From: Parapristionchus giblindavisi
Taxonomy: Eukaryota; Nematoda; Chromadorea; Rhabditida; Diplogasteridae
NCBI GenBank assembly: GCA_943737045.1
Contig: CALSFV010000094.1
Location: 134,501 to 198,500 of the forward strand
Direction of reading: 5' to 3'
DNA length: 64,000 bases
The position numbers and the translations under genes are program-made. Each line of letters opens with the position of its first letter. The first letter of the stretch is position 1. Shown one piece after another: positions 1-17,585 of the stretch. The notes below the pieces were generated by a model. It was not told where the DNA came from and ran no database searches. It saw only the letters and a program-made list of their open reading frames with translations.

Positions 1-563
1 TTTGTATGTCCGGTTATCCATTAATTGATCATTAGCAAATTGCTTGATGTATCTCTATTGAGATATGCATTGCCGCAACTGTATTTACTTGTACGTAGAG
101 CATAAGGATGAGAGTATCTATCTATATATCTTGTAGCAATGTTATAAAGTGGATAATAGTACGTCATCTGGTTGAAAACTCCACTTTCTCTTCTCGCTAT
201 AATCGTTCCATACGTTGTCTATTCCCTTTCCGAGCTTGGCTGTACTACAACGCATCTGATAAAATATTGCTAAGCTTTTATCTATCCAAATGTTATTTGA
301 CTATCGATTGGAGAAACATGCGTCACGAGAGTGATACCTCAATTGAATTGTATCTGAGGTTTGAATCAAATATATCTAAATAGAAATTATTGAATATTGG
401 TGTTCAGCGTGTAAAATAGTGAGGAGACATTTGTCAAACGACAGACGTGTTGTAAAGATCCCTCCCATTCATATTTCTTTATTCTATTTTTGACGAATAA
501 TTGTTATACTTTTACAATTGGAGTGTTGATCGGTATGATTTGTTTAGGGTAAATCAAAGGAGG
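1..563. other. 5' flank, no gene recognised
   Basis: AT-rich sequence upstream of NAA15. A 91-codon open frame on the plus strand (108-383) has no recognisable motif, no following exon, and composition like the surroundings, so I do not call it a gene. The last few bases before the NAA15 start read AATCAAAG then GAGG, which could be a splice acceptor next to the start codon. Confidence 0.5.
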
Positions 564-5105
<4,542 letters not shown>

Positions 5106-5892
5106 TAACTACTTTAGTTTATTATTTCCCCTTGATCAATATATTCATCTATCCTATTCTTATCCAATCTAGGTCTGATTATGTATCATCTTATTCTCTT
5201 CTTTACTCTCATTTATCATTTCATCATTATCAATTATCGATTGATCTGCCTACAACGATGATATTCCGTGTTCTTTATTACTAGTCTTTATAATGACAAT
5301 GATGTAGACTTAGTCTTTATCTTCCTTTTCATTTTTATCATCTCAGTCTTTATTTGTTATCATTCTTCATTATGCCTTATATCTTTGTTTCTTCTTCTTC
5401 TTCTATTTGTTGTTATTTCTTCTGTTAATTGTTTTCTTTTATCTCATCATCGTGTTCTTCTTTTCCTTATTAATGATAATAGTACCCTTTTCCTCCAATA
5501 TAGTATATAGTAGTAAAATATAAAGATAACTAATAGTTGTTGTTATGGATAAATAGGATTCATCCTTCATCTTCTCTCTATCTCTTCATCTCTAATATAA
5601 TATCAAATTGGTAGTTTATTCTTTCATTTCTTCTTCATCATCTTTCATTATATTAATTATCGCTTACTATTGTCTCTTGATGATTGATGATTGTGCTAAA
5701 AAAAATCCATAAATAATTTTTTAAACGAATGCTGTTTTTAAATGAATATGGTTATGTACCATATCGAAATATCTTTATTGTATAACTATGAATACTCATG
5801 GATGTTGTATGTCTTTCATGTGCAATAGTCAATAAACGGGTAGTATGGAGTGATAATCAATCAATAGTTGTATGATATAGAAGGAAGCAGTC
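5106..5892. other. Intergenic, NAA15 to PHKG
   Basis: AT-rich and partly C/T-rich spacer between two plus-strand genes. A Phe/Leu-rich open frame (5268-5510) is what pyrimidine-rich DNA yields by chance. Probably holds the NAA15 3' UTR and any PHKG promoter. No RNA gene or repeat family is visible. Confidence 0.5.
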
Positions 5893-7852
5893 ATGCTTAA
5901 TGATGGATTCCCCCGTCTATCTGGTATGACTACAGTAATCTTTACTTTATTGATTGTTATTGATGTGATAATGTGTATTTATAGAGAATGGACACATAGA
6001 GGAAGATGGGTTCTATGCTGATTATGAAGCTAAAGATGTATGTATCTAGTAGATGTATTAGAGAAAGAATGTATAAAAATGTGTACATTCTACGTAAATG
6101 ACAATCTAAATGATAAGCTTGTCTTGTAACTAGGCTCAAAATAATTTATGTTTCAATTTGATTTGCAATTGATTGATTATAGATTCTTGGTCGTGGATTA
6201 GCTTCTACAGTAAGAAAATGTCTCGAAAAGGCTACGAATAAGAACTTTGCTGTTAAGGTTTGCGACCTTTTTTTCGATATCTTATTGATTAATTGATTGA
6301 TTTCTCTTGTCATGATTGATCGATGTTCCCCCTTGTATTGATTGATCGATTAATCAATTGTTATCTTCTAGATTAACTCATTGATTGATTAATGCCATCG
6401 TATTGATTGATTGATTGATTCCAGATCGTAGACATATCGACAGAGAAACAGAGTGAAGCAGAAGCTAATAGATTAAGAGAAGAAACAGAAAGTGAAGTAG
6501 AACTATTGAGACAATTACATGGACATCCATGTATTAGTAAGTTCTCTTATCATAGTGATCATGATTCAATCAATATATGGTTACAGTATCCATCTATGCA
6601 TTCTATAAGACTCCTTCTTTCTTGTTTGCTGTATTTGAAATGGCAAGGGGTGAACTGTTTGATGAACTCAATGCCACTGTTACTGTATCTGAGAAGAAAG
6701 TATATTGATCTTTGATCGTTGATCTTTATAGTCTATTTGTTTGATAGGCTCGTCGTCTAATGCGTCAACTGTTTGATGGAGTGTCATATATGCACTCAAG
6801 GAATATTGTTCATAGAGATATTAAACTAGAGAATATTCTATGTATTGATGATGAAAGAATTGTTATCTCTGATTTTGGATTTGCTACGAAAATAGAAGGG
6901 GGGCAAAAATTGAAAGGTTAGTCGTTAGTATAGTATTGACTGTATTAACGTTGTCTTCGATATAGATCTGTGTGGTACTCCTGGATATCTATCTCCAGAG
7001 ATTCTAAGATGTCAAATGTTTGAAGATGCAGAAGGATATTCTTTAGAGGTCCATTATATTCTCTTTATATCTTTGTCTTCGTCTCTCAATATCTCTTAGT
7101 CTTTCAGGTAGACAATTGGGCATTAGGTGTTATTCTCTACACTCTATTAGCTGGTTATGCCCCTTTCTATCATAGAAGGCAAATGTTGATGATGAGAATG
7201 ATTCAGGTATTCATTATTATTATTTACTTATATTGCAAATTAAATTAATATCTTTTCTATTTTGTTCTATATTTAAGGAAGCCAAATACACTTTTGATGG
7301 TGAACAATGGTCAAATATCACTAGTGATGCTAAAAATCTGGTATGATTGAATTATTGATTGAAATATAAAATATTGATTGATTATTGAGATCTCGGGATT
7401 ATTATTGATAGATGTTGATAAGAGAATAACATCATCTCAAGCATTACAACATCCATGGATGTGTGGAATGAAAATTGATAAAGAGAAAGAAGCTAAGAAA
7501 GATTATAGAAAACTATTCAAACATTCTATCACTCTTGTTAGGTAATCAATATATTAATTACATATTATTATCTATTGATGTATTAATTATAGATTCTTTC
7601 TCCGATTATCTCATTATCGTGAAATGAAGGGAGTAATCGATAGAGATGTCATAAGAAAGAGACCATTCAGGGATAGAGATGTATGTACTCTTATTTTCTA
7701 TTAATCATTCATTTATTATATTCTAGATTCGTCATGAAACTGAAGCAGCTATGTTTTCAATTTATGGTCATTGGGTCAATCGTGGTTTCCATTATTCACG
7801 TGATCTACTTTTTGCTAATAAGCCACGTGCTAAACACAGGAAGTCTGATTAG
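5893..7852 (+). CDS. PHKG: Phosphorylase b kinase gamma catalytic subunit (multi-exon)
   Basis: Ser/Thr kinase of the CAMK group that activates glycogen phosphorylase. ATG 5893 is joined by a short intron to an exon beginning near 5995. The product opens with FYADYEAKD then [18 protein letters not shown] (glycine loop), NFAVKIVDIS (catalytic Lys), a Glu-bearing helix C ([16 protein letters not shown]), [14 protein letters not shown] (catalytic loop, with Leu where Pro is usual), [22 protein letters not shown] and [20 protein letters not shown]. Next comes the PHKG-diagnostic [11 protein letters not shown]. The tail retains IYGHWVNRG and ALFEN-like LLFANKPRA, matching the family's C-terminal calmodulin/regulatory segment, and ends KHRKSD at TAG 7850-7852. 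This C-terminal tail separates it from other CAMKs. The open activation segment (Glu-type, no phosphorylatable Thr in the usual place) fits a constitutively active catalytic chain. Converges on TAF1, with 372 bp between the stop codons. Confidence 0.93.
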
Positions 7853-8224
7853 TCTAACTATATCTCTTCAATTGTATTCCTATTCTCTGATATATAATAT
7901 ACTCTAGTCTTCTTCTCCCCTATGGTGGTGCTAATAGAGTAATAGATGGATCTCATCCTCTGTTTCATTGTATACATAGTATCCTCTAGTCTTTCCTTAT
8001 TCATTCATTCTTTGATAGATTACATAGATAGATTACCTAATTGTCGTTCCCTTGATCGACGTGTAAATATGATCAAGTTGTGATAGAATATTTATAAACA
8101 TCTTGAAAATGACATGTAGCACTTATTACAAATCAATGGAATATAACTCTACACCAAAAATCCTTTAAAAAAGAGATCACATAAAATAAAATATTAACAT
8201 AATAAAACGAGATAGGCAGATGGA
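7853..8224. other. Convergent intergenic spacer, PHKG / TAF1
   Basis: AT-rich 372-bp spacer holding both 3' UTRs. AATAAAA-type strings occur near 8185-8205, but I cannot assign them to one gene. No other feature seen. Confidence 0.5.
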
Positions 8225-10349
8225 TTAGAATTCAGCTAAACCTCCTTCATCCATTCTTGGTCTCTTTATCATATCATCATCATCTGAATCAGATAAAGCT
8301 AGATCTGAATTCAATTGACCTGATGTATGCATATTACTCTCTTCTAATCGAAGAGCCCATTCTGATTCATCTCAATAATACTATTGAATATATTATATTC
8401 ATGTATGATAGATATACCCATATTCATGAATTGATCATCATCTTCATCTTCATCATCTCCAGACATAGCTAGATCATCCATTAGATCTTCTCCTTCTTCA
8501 TCTCCATCCATTTCATCATCTCCACCAGATAAGAAACTTAAAAGAACAAATGAATTAATGAATGAATAGATATGATACCTAGTATCTCCTTCATCTTCAT
8601 CTTCATCACCTCCATTCATATTTCTTTCCAATTCTTTCAATTGTTCGCATTTCATTTCAATCAATTCTTTAGCCATATTTACAATTTCTAAAGCCTTAGC
8701 TGTATACATTGACTTGTCAGGTGGTCCATTATACAATTCAGAATTATCGTAGATCTACAATCGATATGATTATAAATGATAGATAGATAGATAATATACT
8801 TGTTGAATATCTCTCATAAATGAAGCTACATTAGTATAAGTATATTCTTTGACTTGTCTTTCCATTGTTCCTAGATCCATTGGACGTCTTACTCTCTCAT
8901 AATATCCAACTGCCTATAATTCAATTAATCGATAAATCAATAACCTAATTAATCTATTCATTTATTACCTTCTTTGCTTCAACTTTTGTATGGAATGGAA
9001 CACTCTTGGGAATATTCTTACATTTTTGAATGATTTCGGCCAATATATAAGAGAATCCAACTCTGAGAGTATATGATGTATAATAGCTATACTTAGACTT
9101 ATCTAGTGATCACAATTGATTAGGTTAAACCAATTGTGATTACTAGAGAAATGATAAGCATATTCAATATTTTACATCAACAAAAACTGTCATTGTCTTG
9201 TACATTATAACTTGGTAATACCTATCATTTTCATCTAGAAGAGGGTTGATTGCCTTCTCCAATTTAATCAATTCATTCTCTTTCTCCATTATCTTCTTGA
9301 ATGCAATATCAAACATCTAAAAGTCACTAATTATAAATGGTTATTTGAATCGATGAGATAAGAAAAGAAAAACAGAGCTTTAAAAGTCAATTAACATGAA
9401 TATAATGGAAAATATATATAAATGATACCTTAGAAGCAGTTAAAGTAATAACATGAGTAGGGCCATTATATAATAGAGAATTAGACATCATTTGCTTAAC
9501 ATCCGAAAGGAAATCTTTACGAAGTTCATATTTGTTCTCTTGAATCTATAAAGTAATGAACGAATTATCTATTCATCCTACTCAATCCATATTATTTTTA
9601 TTGTTTTCCGCATCCTTTGATTCTATTTGGACTTTCATTAGATTATTCATCTATCATCGAATGAAAAAAAAAGGAATCATTAAGATTATATAAAAGTTTG
9701 AATGGATGAATATATAGAATAATAGTGTTAATATCATTGAATACCTTCATCTTAATTGATTGAAGATCCATTGGATTCTTCACGATATCATAATAATCTT
9801 TGACCTACAATGAATGGATCATTACGATATCTATAATACATATAATATTATATTTACCTTTCTTCCATTCACAGCAAACAAAAGATGTTCACTTCCTTCA
9901 ATAGATCTTAGATCATTCACAATATCAGTCAATTGAGTTGCGAATGTGACCTGATTGAACAAATAATGGATTACTGTATTCATAGATAGATATACTCTAG
10001 GATCAGCTCTCATTCGATGAACACTTTTAGATGGACCAACTAGATATTCAGATTCATCTCCAATCCAATTTGATCTCTTCTTTGAATTCAATAAACGACC
10101 TATAATACATTGAATATAATATAATATAATATAATATAATATAATATAATATAATATATGAATACCAGTATTAGATGATGATGAAGTTCCGCCAATAACA
10201 TCATCATCATCATCTTCATCATTCATTATTGATTCATCTATTTCATCATCTATCATATCATCTTCATCTTCATCTCCTTCTTCTTCTCCTTCTCCTCTTT
10301 CTCTTCTTTCAACCATCGAACGTGGAATATGAAGACGAACACTATCCCT

Positions 10350-10426
<77 letters not shown>

Positions 10427-13400
10427 TCTAATCATATCTAATACCTCTTCACTTGTTCTGAATGTTGATATATCTTCTTACTAATCTTCAATTTGGTTCC
10501 TTCAACAGCAATCAATTCTCCTGAGGGAGCACTCATTGACATTTCTTCATCAGTCATTGATATCTATAATCAATCAATAAATCAATAATCAATTCAATTG
10601 ATTAGACTAACTCCAAGTCCTTCAGATGATAATCCCTTTCCTCTCTTTCCATATAATGGACAATTCTTATTAGTCTTCATATGACCTGTACCTCCACAAG
10701 CAGAACAACGCATCTGTAGTACAATAAATAAATAAATCAATCATAGACTTTGGTTGTTCAACAAATAATAGAATATAATAGAATAAACCTTGAGTAGATT
10801 GGGATTAATAGGTTTAGCAGGTTTAGCTTTCTCAGGTTGTGGTGTTCCTCCTGTCTTAAATAATATAAAATTATAACTTCATAATGATAATATGAATGAA
10901 TGAGGACCTTCATTTCATTTCTTTTAATTCTTCTTAATTGATCTTGTAATCTTCTCTTTTCTTTTCTTCTTTCTTCTTTGAATTGTTCATCCATTTGAGC
11001 ATAAACTTGAATGAATGTTTCATCTTTTGTTAATCTAATACGAGTATATGCTTCAATCAATTGAGGACGAGTTATCACTTCTACTCGAGTCTGTATTTAG
11101 ATCAAAGATTAAAGATCAAAGATCAGATAAGAGAGAACCATACCGATTCAGATCCATCACTATTCTTATATGTTCTATATATTCTCAATTTCTGATTAGC
11201 TTTTACTCCAGATATTTTAGCTGCAGAATCAGCTAAATCCTTTCCAACATTCTGTGCATCTACAATAACAATGATTGATAATGTATACATTTGTATCATC
11301 CACAATCAACAATAACATACATTTTCTTTCTTGTTCAGTAGCTTCTTTCTTCTCTGGTTTAATATTTTCACCATGAAGCATTCTCTTCAAATCTCTTCTT
11401 TCTCTTTCTTCATCTTCTCTTTCTAATCGTTCTTTTTCACCAGCAGATATTCCTTTCTTTCCTTCAATTCATCTATTATCTATTCATTTCATATATAATC
11501 TACAGTACCTTTAGCAGCAGTTAACATACTCTCCAATCGATTAGCTAATTCTTCATTCTCTGATTCTTCTCCACTACTTCCTTCATCTGTTGATAATTCT
11601 TCACGATTTGATAGAACACTTAATCAATCAATACAATTTATAACATTTTATACCGATTATACCGTAACCCTTCTTTGATAAATGAATACAATATAAAACC
11701 ATAATTATTCTTTGATAAATCAATACAATGTCATATACAGTATCCCTTTTATGACAAATCAATACAATCTCTTATACCGTAACCCCTCTCACCTATTCTG
11801 TAGATCGAAGATGTGTTGACAATATTTCTTGTATTTATCTTGCATATCAGCAAGATTGAATCGAATATTTCCACGAGCAAATCGAGCCATTCCAGAGACT
11901 ACAATATAGAGATCAAAGATCAAAGATCAAATATAATGATAACTGACCACTGACACCATTTTCAGCAGCTTTATTCTTAGCAGCTTGAGTAGAAAGTGTA
12001 CGTATGACATCAATAATCTCCCATCGAGATAATGCATTGATCTAATATCAATCAATCAATATATTAATGATAGATCAATAGATATATTACCTCTTCTTCT
12101 TTTACTCCATATTCTCTACACATCTCTTTAGCTTCTTTCAATGGTAACTTTCTCAGATCAGCATTCGTTCCAGTTACTAATCTCTTGGGAACCTAATCAA
12201 TATTATTGATTATTCAATCAATAAATGAATGAATCAATACCTGTGGTATGTCCTCCTTATGTGGTTTATTACTAACTCTAACATAAGAGAATGCTTGACC
12301 ACATCCCGAAGGGTCAGCTATTCCACTTTGATCCAATATACATTTACCTCTCATTGCTGACAGAAATGCACGAGCTGTATTCCATGGGGCACATTTGATC
12401 TACAATCAATATATCATCAAATCAATCAATATTCAATTAAATTACTACTGTAAGTTCCAACCAATCAAAAGAGTTAGTTTAACATTCCGAACATCGTATC
12501 TTACTCATTCATCTATATCTCATCCTTCAAATCATTCCAAACTATGAATCTTACTGTATTACACAATCAAAAGTACTTTCCAATAACAACTCCAACATGG
12601 CTAACCTAATTAAAGGAAAGTAAATAATATAATATGATAACCTCATCTTCCATAGTAACTTGATCATCATCATCATCTCCTTCTTCTGGAGTAAAGAAGT
12701 ATTTCTCTCCATATCCCGCATCCTATTATCAAAATCATACAATCAATTCATAATTTCATCCAATTAACCGTAATCCATGATCGACCGTACCTTCAATCTC
12801 TGTTCAGCAGCCAGCATACTGTATTGTGCACAACACATTTCAGGTGTAACCATAGCAAGAACTTCTTCTTTTGTTGGAAGACGGAAATCAGATCGAAGAA
12901 TCCAATAGTTCATCTCCGTTCCTTAATCAATCATTCATTGATATGGTATAGGAGGGATGAATCAACATACCAGTTCCGAGTCTTTTGAAGTCTGAACACA
13001 CTTTTAGTCTCTTTCGTACACTACTCTCAGCATAATGAGGGAATGCAGTCTAAGATATAACATTGATTATCATAATATTGATTCATTGATTACTTTAATA
13101 TCTTCCATTTTGAGTCGACGAGGATTATCATTACTTGCCCAGAAAAGTCGATAGATGAATGCCTAAAGATCAAAGATCAATAATTGGTTAAGAAAGAAAT
13201 AACAATATGGATACCATAAGGAAATCTCGAACGAATACTGTAGCCCTCTTAGAATTAGGAGATGGAACTTCATATAGAGGAGATTGTTGTCCAACTAAGA
13301 ATAGAGGAGGACAACGACGAATGAAATATCTTTAATCAATCAAAGATCAAAGATCAAAAATGAAAGAGATGAATATACCCTTGTTTAGTTCGAATAAGAA

Positions 13401-14706
13401 GGAAATCAGTATCTCTTTCAAGATGTCGATGGATTGGAGCTCTAAATATATCGATTGATTCATTAGATCATTATGATAATATATAATGATAAGATATGAA
13501 CCTGAATAGATTATTCTCTAAACTTTGAAGAGTTTGTCCAGGAGAAAGTTGTCCAAGGAATGGTGAATTATGAGCAAAAGCAAGTTCACCATAATCAAGT
13601 ATTGGATCTGGATCTTTTGCTGTCTTCTATAACAGATATAATATTATTGATTGATTCATAGATATAGTTAATAATATACTAACTCTTTTATGATAGTTTC
13701 TAATTCTACTAGCCATTCCAGGTTGTGATAGATGAATAGGATGTTCTTCACTATATTCCATTAATAAAAGATCTCCATCTTTTCCTGATAAATCTGATAC
13801 TTCTCTCATAAAGAAGATATCACCTCCTCCCTCTGCTAATCGAGCCTTCTCTCGTTGCTACAATCAATCAATCATTCAATCAATCAATCAATCATTCAAT
13901 CAATCAATCAATCGATAATCCTTACCTCACTCACTTTCCTGATATGTCTAGCAAGAGTATTGATAGAGAGAAACTTTCCTCCAATTTGTTTCAATATCCT
14001 CTTACTCAATTGTAAACGATGCCAATGACGAAGTTTGAATGGTGTCAAATGAGTTGGGAAGAATGATCTACAATCAATTAATCAATCAATAATCTATCCA
14101 CGGTTACCGTACCTATGTATATTCTGTGCAGGAATGGAATGTTGAATGAGAGTAGATAGAGCATTACCAGATCTGAAATGGATAATATATGAATGAATGA
14201 GATGAAGAATAGTCATACTTCGTAACAGCTTTAGGCATATAATAATCATCAGATGATAGATTAAATGCATCTCTATCAGTCATTTGAGCTATACTACTCT
14301 CCATTTGTTCTTCTTCTTCTTGTTTTTGTCTCTGAGCTACTTGACCAAGAATCATCTTTGATTTCTTCGTATACTGCATCTCCTAAAAAAAAATCTCCCA
14401 ATCAATCAATAAATCAATCAAATAAATGAATATAAATTATACCTTTCTATCCATAGCCTTCTTAGGATCACTAAGATCTAATTCATCAATTCCTCTATCA
14501 TCAGGCATACCAAATAGAACTGGATCATCAAATAGATCAACAGTCAATACTTTAGGTTCATTATTTCTAATAATATCATCATCATCCCATATCACTTCAT
14601 CTTCCCATTTAGATGATTGTATCTCTGTATTATCCATTGGAAAGAGTGAAAATGATGATGATGGATCGATTGGATGAGAAGATGAACTCAATCCATTCAA
14701 TACTGT

Positions 14707-14737
<31 letters not shown>

Positions 14738-16440
14738 GTCAATAGATTACAGTACCTTCAGGTGCATTTGATTGTGCTGATCGAACACTAAATATACTCT
14801 CCATATTATTTGATTTGACTGAAAGATAATGAATGATTGGATGAATAGAATAGATAGATAAATATACTTACTAGCAGCTGAGAATGTTTCATAACTTCTT
14901 AATGTTTGAGTAGGTATCCATCCTCCATTTGGTTGTCGTCCACTTTTCAGATCTTCCATTACCTAGACAATAAATCAATCAATAAATCAGACAGTCAATC
15001 AACCAATGAATCAATCTGATACCTTATGTCTTATATCATCTCCATCAAGAATAACTTCATCTTCCCAATGCATTAGATTATACGGTAAGAACATATCAGT
15101 AGATACTTCATCTTTCATTTCTTCATCATCATCTTCTATCTCTACTTTACTAGTTGATGCTCCTTCCTACGATCAATCGATATATCCCCCTTCAACTACC
15201 GTATCTACTTACATTCGTGTTAAGACCATACGTACATGAAGATGCAAGTGGAGAAACTCCAAGCATATCATACCACATTTTAGCTGGACCATATCTAAAT
15301 CGAATATGGTAAACACAGCGTTTCTATAACACAGTGAGAGCCCGCATTGAAATTTTAGCAAAATGCCAAAAAAAATTACGGTATGACTGCACTGTGGTGT
15401 ACTCTCGTCGTCGGTGTCTCTCACTTTTGCGCTCTCTTTCGCTTTTTTCGCTCTACCTTTTTCTCTGTTACACCATGATCGCTCTCGAAACGCTGTGGGT
15501 AAATTGATTGATTGAATGAATAGACTACGGTATATTGATTGATTGAATGAATAGACTACAGTATATTGATTGATTGAATGAATAGAGTATACCTCCAAGG
15601 TTGTGAAGCATCAGTAATATCATTCTTCTTTCCTTTTCTATTAGAATCTTTTTTACTACTTAATCTAAGGAATGATATTTCTTGATCAATAATACATTCA
15701 TTATGATTAGATGAAGGTAAAAGTAATGATAATCCTTTCTTCTTATCTCTTTTCTTATCATTATCATCATCATTTTTCCTCATTTCTTCATCAGTCAAAG
15801 GTTTACGATGAAATGTCTTACTGGGCCACCATATCTCTGCCTACAATCAATCAATATATTCATTCAATCAATCAATCAATCAATCACCTTTGATGAAGAT
15901 TTGATATTTGATGCGAATAATCGAGAGAATCGAAGAACTTTATTGGGACGAAAATCAGGAAAGAATCGACTGAAATGAAGTTATTGATTAATGAAAGAAG
16001 GAGGGATGGATAGATGAACTAACCGTGGATCAATTCCATCCAATGTAGGATTGAGTATAGATGATAATGGAGCATCTTTACGACGGGATGGAGGAATAAA
16101 TGGCGATAGAGGTTTCTTTAATCATTACTATTATTCTATCTAATGATTAATCAATAACATACAGGGAAGTAATCATCGATATTGGATTCTCCTTCATCAT
16201 CATCATCATCATCATCTTCTTCATCATCATGAGGAACGTATGCTGAAATGAATATATTTAAACCCGTCCTTGTTTAAAGATCTTAACTAAATATGAGTTA
16301 GACATATGAAATAGATTGAACTAACATCTATTAGATGCAGATGGATGATTACGATAGTATTGAGTATATTCATCATCTGAGTTATGAATAGATCCATCAT
16401 CACTTCCTCCATTATAATTTATTCCCATCTCTGTTTCCAT
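8225..16440 (-). CDS. TAF1: TFIID subunit 1 with two bromodomains (multi-exon)
   Basis: Largest TFIID subunit, which binds TBP/TAF7 and core promoter DNA and reads acetylated histones. ATG at 16440; stop TAA at 8227-8225. In order along the protein: an acidic N-terminus ([19 protein letters not shown]); VLRFSRLFA and [26 protein letters not shown]; the DUF3591 core with [124 protein letters not shown] and APWNTARAF; a zinc knuckle ([20 protein letters not shown], near 10640-10710); then bromodomain 1 ([21 protein letters not shown]) and bromodomain 2 ([23 protein letters not shown]). The C-terminus is acidic. About 8.2 kb with dozens of short introns; one intron holds a MITE (15314-15497). 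The COQ10 stop is only 181 bp upstream on the same strand. Confidence 0.96.
9103..9146. repeat. Near-perfect hairpin in a TAF1 intron
   Basis: CTAGTGATCACAATTG at 9103-9118 and CAATTGTGATTACTAG at 9131-9146 are inverted copies with one mismatch, separated by 12 nt. It lies in an intron within the bromodomain-coding part. Could be a MITE remnant or a structure that shortens the effective intron. Confidence 0.8.
10114..10156. repeat. (ATAAT)n microsatellite in TAF1
   Basis: About eight tandem copies of a 5-bp ATAAT unit in a TAF1 intron, next to the acidic segment upstream of the first bromodomain. Confidence 0.9.
10351..10421. repeat. (AATC)n microsatellite in a TAF1 intron
   Basis: About 70 bp of AATC repeats, reading as TTGATTGATT on the transcribed strand. 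It is the longest example in the window of an intron-associated TTGAT repeat seen in most genes here. Confidence 0.9.
15314..15497. mobile_element. Short inverted-repeat element (MITE) in a TAF1 intron
   Basis: 184 bp bounded by perfect 11-bp inverted ends, CACAGCGTTTC at the left and GAAACGCTGTG at the right. The flanks show a 6-bp direct repeat GGTAAA on both sides, consistent with a target-site duplication. The interior is more GC-rich and C/T-rich than the host intron and has no coding capacity. It lies in a roughly 300-nt intron that separates the DASQPWR exon from the [12 protein letters not shown] exon. Confidence 0.85.
15500..15592. repeat. 31-bp tandem repeat, three copies, in a TAF1 intron
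   Basis: Three near-identical units, each starting ATTGATTGATTGAATGAAT and each ending in a TACGGTA or TACAGTA variant. They sit directly beside the inverted-repeat element and reach the exon border at about 15597. Confidence 0.9.
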
Positions 16441-16620
16441 TTCTATATTCAATTATTATTATGATTAATTTATGAATCATCATAGATATCAAATACTGAT
16501 TCAAACTGATTACAATCAAATATATGAAACACAAAGTTTGATCAAATAATTTATGGATGAATGACATAATACGATTAAATAACATTGACTAGATGATCAG
16601 ATACAATTATAACATGGTAA

Positions 16621-17414
16621 TTATGAATTATATTTTAATATTTCTGGTTCTGAAGGAGGTCGAGAAGGAGGACCATACACTTTATGAGCACGTTCTAAGA
16701 AGGCTGATACTTGTTGTTGAACAACCTATAGATATACTTAATATGATTATAATAATAGTATAGATTAGTGTACCTTATCAAAGAATAGATGAGTGATATG
16801 TGCATAAGTGGCATTACGAAATGCAAATGATAGATCAAAATGAATACGACATGAATTGGATTTATCATCTGATATCAATATAATATTGACCATAATAATT
16901 AAATGACTAATACCAGAAGCTTGAGAGAATCTCCATGTAGTATCTAATACACGGAACAGACCTCCATCTGGATCTGCACATACTGACTACAACATATAAG
17001 ATTACGGTAGATTAATAGAATACGGTAGATGTATTGATTACATGAACAACAGCTGGTCTTACAAGAGTCACTCGAGATGTATATCCAGCATTGATTATTT
17101 GAAATCCAACCTATAATGATATATAAGAGTAAATGAATAGTATAATAATTGAATACTTCAAGATGAGCAAGTAATGAATGAGGTCCTTCATGATATACTA
17201 TTGATTTACGACACCATGGTACAAATTCATTGTACTTTTCAACATGAGATACTACATCAAACATTTGCTCACGAGAATATCTAAATGAAAAATGATATGA
17301 GAAGAATAAATATACTTACCCAACAATCCTTCGTTCAGAATATGCCATTTGATTATCGAAGAAACGTCGACTTTCTCGAATACATCCTACCCGTTTTAAT
17401 AATGATACGGACAT
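16621..17414 (-). CDS. COQ10: Coenzyme Q-binding protein COQ10 (START-like)
   Basis: Mitochondrial lipid-binding protein of the START/polyketide-cyclase fold that delivers coenzyme Q for respiration and biosynthesis. ATG at 17414; stop TAA at 16623-16621. The spliced product is about 186 residues over roughly six exons. It starts MSVSLLKRVGCIRESRRFF, a basic stretch without acidic residues before the single Glu, fitting a short mitochondrial presequence. Family hallmarks follow: AYSERRIVGYSREQMFDVV, VEKYNEFVPWCRKS, then TSRVTLVRP, LFRVLDTTWRF, CRIHFDLSFAFRN, and the C-terminal VVQQQVSAFLERAHKVYG. Length and motif order match eukaryotic COQ10. It lies between the zinc-finger gene (172 bp upstream) and TAF1 (181 bp downstream), all on the minus strand, so it may be an internal operon gene. 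Confidence 0.93.
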
Positions 17415-17585
17415 TTCTATTAAGGAATAACTATTCTAATATAAATACTATACTATGGATATATAGATATTATATGAAGTTGATTAACTTAAGAATAAAT
17501 AGAGTACATTTAGTATTACGGAATGAAAAATTTATGAAAGAGGAATGGGATAATGACAATGATGAATAGATATAATGAAGATGGT

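Noticed and set aside
108..383. 91-codon frame near the left edge
   Set aside because: No motif, no exon partners and composition like intergenic DNA; chance frame.
5268..5510. 80-codon Phe/Leu-rich frame between NAA15 and PHKG
   Set aside because: T-rich spacer translation; no motif or splice partners.
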